A stretch of DNA of 64,000 nt from Obelidium mucronatum. Its lineage: Eukaryota > Chytridiomycota > Chytridiomycetes > Chytridiales > Chytriomycetaceae. This document shows, piece by piece, positions 58,844 to 64,000 of this stretch (positions within the stretch are counted from its first letter, which is position 1; the number at the start of each line of letters is the position of its first letter). Both the position numbers and the translations under genes were made by a program. The DNA lies in assembly GCA_025765595.1 (NCBI GenBank), contig JAIVFH010000090.1:62001-126000 (forward strand). The letters run 5' to 3'. Under the pieces are notes generated by a model. It was not told the DNA's origin and searched no databases. It saw only the letters and a program-made list of their open reading frames with translations.

Positions 58844-60365
58844 ATGAGCGCCCCAATCGTTGTTCTACTTGCCGGAGGTACTGATACCTTCTCCACTGTA
58901 TTACATGCTTAATTCAATTCGTGCCCCTCGTTACATGACGGGAGACGAGTATGGGTTACAAAGCTTGAAGTTGATCGTCAAATCTCTGTCTGAATGCCAT
59001 ACTACACCATACGATTTCTAACTGATAGCTTTTTGCTTATGTAAAACAATAGATGGTGTTGGCCCCGAAGTTGTGGCTGAAGCCGCTAAAGTATTGAAGA
59101 CTGTGGCTCCCCAGATTATTTACAAGGATGAGTTGATTGGAGGATGTGCAATTGATGCAACTGGTAAGTTGAAATATTTCAAATATGAAGAATCGGTTCG
59201 AGGGCGGGGTGGTTGGGTGGTAGAAAGTGAATGTGAATCCCAAGTTGTTTCGATAACGGTAGATAACGAACTGCTGAGATAGTGAAACCCCCCTAACCCC
59301 ACAAGCAATAATTCGTAACTATATTTAAATCTATTTATTTAGGCGTTCCACTTCCAGCCCAAACTGTCGAGTCTTGCCAGAAGGCATCCGCCATTCTTTT
59401 GGGTGCTGTTGGTGGTCCACAATGGCCCCGTAAGGACCCAAAGACCAATACTCTTGGACCACGCCCAGAGCAAGGTCTTCTCGAAATTCGTAAAGTTTTG
59501 GACTTGTACGCAAACATTAGGTGAGGAGTTATCTTCCGTTTTTGCATCGAATTAAAACGTCGGTCTTAGACCTTGTGTCTTCCCGTCTGATGCCCTGTTG
59601 CACTACTCTCCACTGAAGCTGGAAACAGTCAAGGGCGCTGAGTTCACTGTTATTCGTGAACTCACTGGTGGAATCTACTTTGGTGAACGTCAAGAAGAAA
59701 ACGACGCTGGTGAAGCGTGGGACAAGATGGTGTACACTGTCCCAGAAATCCAACGTATTACCCGTATCGCTGGGCACTTGGCCACTTTGACCACCCCACC
59801 TCAACCAATCACTTCCATCGACAAGGCCAATGTTCTCGCCAGTTCTCGTTTGTGGCGTCGTGTTGTGACTGAGACTTTGACCAAAGAATTCCCAACGGTC
59901 CCATTCAGCCACCAGCTTGTTGACAGTGCTGCCATGATTATGGTCAAGAATCCCCGTGCCTTGAACGGAGTCTTGTTAACTGAGAATATGTTCGGTGATA
60001 TTCTGAGTGATGAAGCCAGTGTGATTCCTGGTTCGTTGGGTCTCCTGCCAAGTGCTTCTTTGAATGGAGTTCCTGGGTCTGGAAAGAATGTTATCGGGCT
60101 CTATGAACCAATTCATGGATCTGCACCGGACATTGCTGGCCAAGGAATCGCCAACCCAATCGGCACTATTTTGTCTGCTGCCATGTTGTTGCGTTACTCT
60201 TTGGGTTTGGAAAAGGAGGCTAAGGCAATTGAAGATGCTGTCAGAAAAGTATTGGACGAACAGGCTGATGGTGGTCGTGGTCTGCGTACCAAGGATTTGG
60301 GCGGCAATGCCACTACAGCAGAGATCGGTGACGCTGTCGTTCAAGAGTTGAAGAAGTTGTTGTGA
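58844..60365 (+). CDS. LEU2: 3-isopropylmalate dehydrogenase
   Basis: NAD-dependent decarboxylating dehydrogenase of leucine biosynthesis. Exons 58844-58877, 59053-59163, 59343-59520 and 59570-60365 give 372 aa, the usual length. Motifs: [71 protein letters not shown], and the NAD-binding [20 protein letters not shown]. The first exon is only 34 nt and the first introns are long for this window (175 and 179 nt). Convergent with the arrestin gene, 71 bp apart. Confidence 0.97.
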
Positions 60366-60436
60366 GCAACAAAATATACTAATATGTCGTTTTTATTGCC
60401 TGTGATGGCTTCTGCTATTCTCGTCACACCATCCTT

Positions 60437-61407
60437 TCAAGCACGCGCTTTCCCCTTAAAGTCATAGTCTGGGGGAAGTTGACCGTCTGGTAGAGTATCA
60501 TCATACGATGGCGCTGACAATGTCGTCTTACTGTCCATATACGGGGGAGCATCGTCGATCACGTATTCTGGGAGAGTCTCGCTTTCCAAATTGCCAGGCA
60601 GAACTCTTCTGATTCGAACAGCCTCCATCAGTGCAGCCACTTCCTTGTCACCCTCCTGAATTACAACTTGTAGTACATACTGCACTCGACCAGCCTGAGT
60701 TTCAGGGAGGGTGCCAGGAAGCTTGAAGGCAAAGCTGCAACACACATACGTTTAATAATTCGTCCACCGTTCAAACGCAAAGCAATCAAACCGAATATCA
60801 TGAGCCCCAGGAGCCAGAGTCTTTGGTGTACTTGAAGCGAAAACATTATGGAGACTTTCGTATATCATAATCGGGGCTTCGCCAGAGACAGGAATATTAA
60901 TGGCAGATGAGGATGCCTGAATCTTTTCCAGAGCGGCACCGTACAATTGAACTTCGATTTTCGAGGCCTTCAGTGGTTCTTTCAACGCCTACAATTGTCT
61001 TCAAGCATCAACCAAGATAACCAAGCACATTCAAACACGTACAAGGCAAATGGTCCCAGCGAGATCTGTTCCTTGCGCTTCTTCTGGAGTTCCTTTCAAA
61101 ACAGGAATGTCATCTGTTTCAATACGTCGCGGTTAGCAAGGGTATCCGCTGCAACCACGCGATCCCCATCTCCCCACAACACACATGAAACCACGCACCA
61201 ATCATGACCTCGAGAGCCAAGATCGCTGGATTTGCTGTTGCGGCTTTTGGCTTCACGGGATTCAAAATGCTGTTCAACGTGGAGGTTTGTCATGGGCGAG
61301 CGAGGGCAGAATTCAAAGTAAAGACATAAGACATAATCGCATCATTTGGCAGTCAGAACAAGTGATGGTGCAGAAAGCAAAGGGTCTTACTCTGCAGCGG
61401 TAACCAT
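60437..61407 (-). CDS. Small alpha-arrestin-like protein with PPxY motif
   Basis: Modelled as five exons: 61407-61391, 61269-61199, 61113-61043, 60988-60768 and 60734-60437, giving 225 aa. The arrestin N-fold reads ILALEVMIDDIPVLKG, DLAGTICLALKEPLKASKIE followed by VQLYG, then FKLPGTLPETQAGRVQYVLQ. It is short: only one arrestin lobe. The C-terminal tail has QLPPDYDFKGKARA, whose PPDY is a PPxY motif for Rsp5/Nedd4 WW domains, so an adaptor for ubiquitylation of membrane proteins is inferred. Exons 1-2 are the least certain. They overlap an antisense open frame, but phase, strong donors (GTAAGA, GTGCGT) and the beta-strand pattern favour this model. Confidence 0.7.
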
Positions 61408-62214
61408 GATGTTGTTTATTTACTTTTTTTCCTTCGCTATTATTGTGAGCGCAGCGCAAAATGCTCGATTTTTTGCGCGTTCCCCTCTATCACTCCAGCC
61501 AACCCATTTGCGCGTTGCCTTGCCGTCGGCCACCCACCCTTTGCAGCACCACCAGCCTTCCACCCATCGATAGATCGACATATTGGCTACGCATTGATAT
61601 GCAGCAGAGGAGTATATCTGATGAACCTAACGCATTCTATTTTTAGGTTGGCAACAGACTGTCGAATCAAGCAACCTCTCGAACACCATCAGCGAGCAAC
61701 GTCTTTATAATAATACCGAATAATAAATGCAAGACCACGAGGAGCATGTCCCAATCCCGATGTAATGCCGTTAGAATTTTTAAAAGGCCGGTTGACATGG
61801 TTGACAGAATAAAAGCACAGAACTGATATCTAGAAGCGGCTTGATCGACACTCGAAGCAACCCCTACTTCCCTGCCACCTGACGCCGCAGAGACCTTTTT
61901 GGCATAAGGGACACTGTTTCGCTCTGGAACGCGTTACCCCAAAACATTCCTGTTTGAGATTAAAACACAAACTCAAAAGAAAAACGAGCAGTCACAATGT
62001 CTAAAGTAAGAAATTTAAGTACAAGTACAGGATAAATAAGGAGAGTGTGAAGACATCGCTGACGATTCCATCGTTTTAGATAATTTTGTGAATGATTCAA
62101 AAAAGGTTTTATAGAGTGGTGATGAAAAGAAAGACCTTTATTGAAAACTATTGGCAAAATTAACGTAGCTGCTGGAGTCTAGAGGTTGTCCACGCGCTAA
62201 CTTTGACTGTCGGT
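61408..62214. other. Intergenic, no gene seen
   Basis: About 800 bp with no convincing coding or RNA gene. It holds the arrestin promoter and the 3' region of the repeat-peptide gene. Confidence 0.45.
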
Positions 62215-63121
62215 TTAGCGACGGTCAGCATGTTCCATGGAGCAGCCTTGAGCAACACACCAGGCTCCTGGCTCTCTCTTGGCTACTTCAACAACTGGTT
62301 CAGCAACGGCAACTGGAACTTCTTCAACTACCGGCTCGGCATCGCGACGGTCGGCATGTTCCATGGAGCAGCCTTGAGCAACGCACCACGCTCCTGGCTC
62401 TCTCTTGGCTACCTCAACAGCTGGAACTTCTTCAACAACTGGGACCTCAGCAACGGCAACTGGAACTTCTTCAACTACCGGCTCGGCATCGCGACGGTCG
62501 GCATGTTCCATGGAGCAGCCTTGAGCAACGCACCACGCTCCTGGCTCTCTCTTGGCTACCTCAACAGCTGGAACTTCTTCAACAACTGGGACCTCAGCAA
62601 CGGCAACTGAAACTTCTTCAACTACCGGCTCGGCATCCCGACGGTCAGCATGTTCCATGGAGCACCCTTGAGCAACACACCACGCTCCTGGCTCTCTCTT
62701 GGCTACTTCAACAACTGGTTCAGCAACGGCAACTGGAACTTCTTCAACTACCGGCTCGGCATCGCGACGGTCAGCGTGTTCCATGGAGCACCCTTGAGCA
62801 ACACACCACGCTCCTGGCTCTCTCTTGGCTACTTCAACAGTTGGAACTTCTTCAACAACTGGGACCTCAGCAACGGCAACTGAAACTTCTTCAACTACCG
62901 GCTCGGCATCCCGACGGTCAGCATGTTCCATGGAGCACCCTTGAGCAACACACCACGCTCCTGGTGCGCGTTTCACAATATCCCCCGTGATTTTGTCTGT
63001 GAACGTTGTCAACAAAACAGAGAACATGCAATAAGAAAAAGGAATCCTCACCAATAGGAGCGGGTGCGGCAAACGCCAACTGGGCAAGAGTAATCTGAAG
63101 AAGGAGGACAGTGAATTGCAT
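62215..63121 (-). CDS. Kex2-type repeat peptide precursor, alpha-pheromone-like
   Basis: Exons 63121-63052 and 62996-62215 give 283 aa. A signal peptide (MQFTVLLLQITLAQLAFA) and short pro-segment (APAPIDKITGDIVKR) lead into six peptide copies. Copies 2-6 read KR-EPGAWCVAQGCSMEHADRR and copy 1 reads KR-AP in place of KR-EP. Copies 1-5 are each followed by an acidic Val/Pro/Glu spacer of 28 or 21 residues; copy 6 ends directly at the stop. KR and RR are Kex2-type dibasic sites. EP (or AP) and GA before Trp fit Ste13-type dipeptidyl aminopeptidase removal, so a mature WCVAQGCSMEHAD with one disulfide is predicted (inference). The layout and the W-C...G-x-C core match ascomycete alpha-pheromones. 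A secreted antimicrobial or other Kex2-processed repeat peptide is the main alternative. Confidence 0.88.
62218..62965 (-). repeat. Six-copy intragenic tandem repeat of the peptide unit
   Basis: The peptide-coding segment recurs at 62911, 62764, 62638, 62491, 62344 and 62218 (left edges). The spacing is 147, 126, 147, 147 and 126 bp, all multiples of three. Copies are nearly identical at DNA level, differing by a few bases, and the spacers come in two length classes. Confidence 0.95.
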
Positions 63122-63186
63122 TTGTGGATTTATAAGGCTTGTTTGGAGCTTTGATTTTGATGGTATTTGATGTGACAGCGAACCTG

Positions 63187-63196
63187 CCTATTTATG
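63187..63196 (-). promoter_or_regulatory. TATA-like element of the repeat-peptide gene
   Basis: CATAAATAGG on the minus strand, about 66-75 bp upstream of the start codon at 63121. Motif and distance only. Confidence 0.35.
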
Positions 63197-63412
63197 CGTG
63201 TTTTGCTTGCTGCAAGCGGTCAGTATTTCATTGGATCAAGCTTTCAATGGGTCAATGGCTCCTTGTTGCCCGATATTTGGCGACTGAATTGTGATTGGCG
63301 GTTAACATTTGGTCACTGTTTGTATTTTCAAACGGATCAATGGGACAATGGGACATAGTCTCAGACCCAAATTTATCCCTCGGCAGACTAGTAGTGCCTC
63401 CAAATTTGAATA

Positions 63413-64000
63413 ATGTTCCTCTTCGACTATTGGACTCGCCCGGAGCTACCAGAGCTTTGGCAGTCCTGGGTCAACAGGGTCTATGTCTTTCAAGCGCTGG
63501 CCCTGATTCTCTTTTGTATGTTCCGACGCAGCGACGGCGGAGCACTCGGGAGTGGCAGCCGTTGGGTACCTTGCCGAGATCCACCACATTCTCACTGGAT
63601 CTTCCGTCAGTTCCGGTGGATGCTTGTGTCGCACATTGTCTATTATGTGTGTGAAATGGCTCTCACATCAATGTGGTCCAAGTACACAATCATGGGTATG
63701 GATCGATGGAATCATTCATAACACAAACTAAAAACCTGAATTGCGAACACAGGTACGCACCACGTTTTTGGAATCGTTATCATTGTGTGCTTTCTCCTTG
63801 ACCAAAACGTTATCTGCGTTTTTGCCGGTCTGCCCTTCTTCCTGCACACACTTTTGTGGGCCCTGAATATCAGTTCCCCTGTCCTACTCCTTCTGTACAA
63901 CTTGAGTCTGCTGTTTGGAGCCAGTTTTCTGTACTGTACATCCCTCGCACTCGACTTTGATGCACGTCCTGTCAAGTATGGCATACCCATGTGTCTCATG
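63413..64000 (+). CDS. Multi-span membrane protein, partial (runs off the window)
   Basis: Exons 63413-63695 and 63753-beyond 64000; 177 codons visible. Several hydrophobic helices: FQALALILFCMF, MLVSHIVYYVCEMALTSMW, VFGIVIIVCFLLDQNVICVF, SSPVLLLLYNLSLLFGASFL. A His pair occurs at the loop SKYTIMGTHHVFG. Conserved aromatic and His residues at a helix start recall TLC-domain (TRAM/LAG1/CLN8-like) proteins, but the fragment is too short to be sure. The start ATG follows an in-frame non-coding stretch and is followed by FLFDYWTRPELPELW. It is divergent from the repeat-peptide gene, 291 bp between starts. Confidence 0.65.

Noticed and set aside
61204..61403. Plus-strand two-exon ORF for a 43-aa protein (exons 61204-61284 and 61353-61403)
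   Set aside because: It is antisense to exons 1-2 of the arrestin-like gene. Its donor (GTTTGT) is weaker, and the minus-strand frame continues a recognisable arrestin beta strand. The two starts would overlap at CATG.
62203..62883. Plus-strand repetitive ORFs across the peptide-precursor repeats
   Set aside because: Antisense shadows of the repeat. They lack a signal peptide and processing sites, while the minus strand has both plus a spliced signal-peptide exon.

Overview
The window is eukaryotic nuclear DNA from a zoosporic true fungus, most likely a chytrid (Chytridiomycota; this is inference). Genes are dense and interrupted by many short introns (about 45-180 nt, GT..AG). The fungal core is clear: chitin synthases, trifunctional HIS4, LEU2, TSC10/KDSR-type sphingolipid reductases. 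IFT22 (a flagellar transport GTPase), a pentameric ligand-gated ion channel and phytochelatin synthases are lost from most Dikarya but plausible in a flagellated early-diverging fungus. About 30 protein genes were modelled; exon sums were checked for reading frame. No tRNA, rRNA, transposon or CRISPR was recognised.

Layout. 0.3-20.5 kb: three paralogous chitin synthases (one minus, two plus in tandem) interleaved with a Cys-less pentameric ligand-gated channel, two KDSR-like reductases, a TMEM198-like membrane protein and the ribosome biogenesis factor NOM1/SGD1. 20.7-27.4 kb: a claudin-like tetraspan, transportin (KAP104), MPDU1 and a small mitochondrial-type protein. 27.5-34.1 kb: a hypothetical gene, then three phytochelatin synthases, with a PD-(D/E)xK nuclease-like gene and a 61-base A run between the first two. 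34.9-53.6 kb: a putative PP1-binding protein, HIS4, a NUP188-like nucleoporin, IFT22, VPS60/CHMP5, a secreted six-Cys protein, RIC8, ubiquitin-L40 and a small mitochondrial-type protein. 53.7-64 kb: Bro1/ALIX, an F-box protein, LEU2, an alpha-arrestin, a Kex2-type repeat peptide precursor, and the start of a membrane protein cut by the window edge.

The best candidate for a new system is the gene at 62215-63121. It encodes a secreted precursor with six nearly identical copies of a short two-cysteine peptide. Each copy lies between a KR and an RR site and is preceded by two dipeptides (EP or AP, then GA) of the kind Ste13-type peptidases remove. That is the architecture of ascomycete alpha-factor precursors, and the core WCVAQGC resembles their W-C...G-x-C peptides. 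The processing genes and a receptor are not in this window.

Other points of note: the fungal Cys-loop-type channel carrying one frameshift; an identical 81-nt intron in two tandem chitin synthases (gene conversion or very recent duplication); a KDSR paralogue whose catalytic Lys is Arg; an exon that holds only a start codon; a 14-nt microexon; and GC-rich 5' ends on several unrelated genes.
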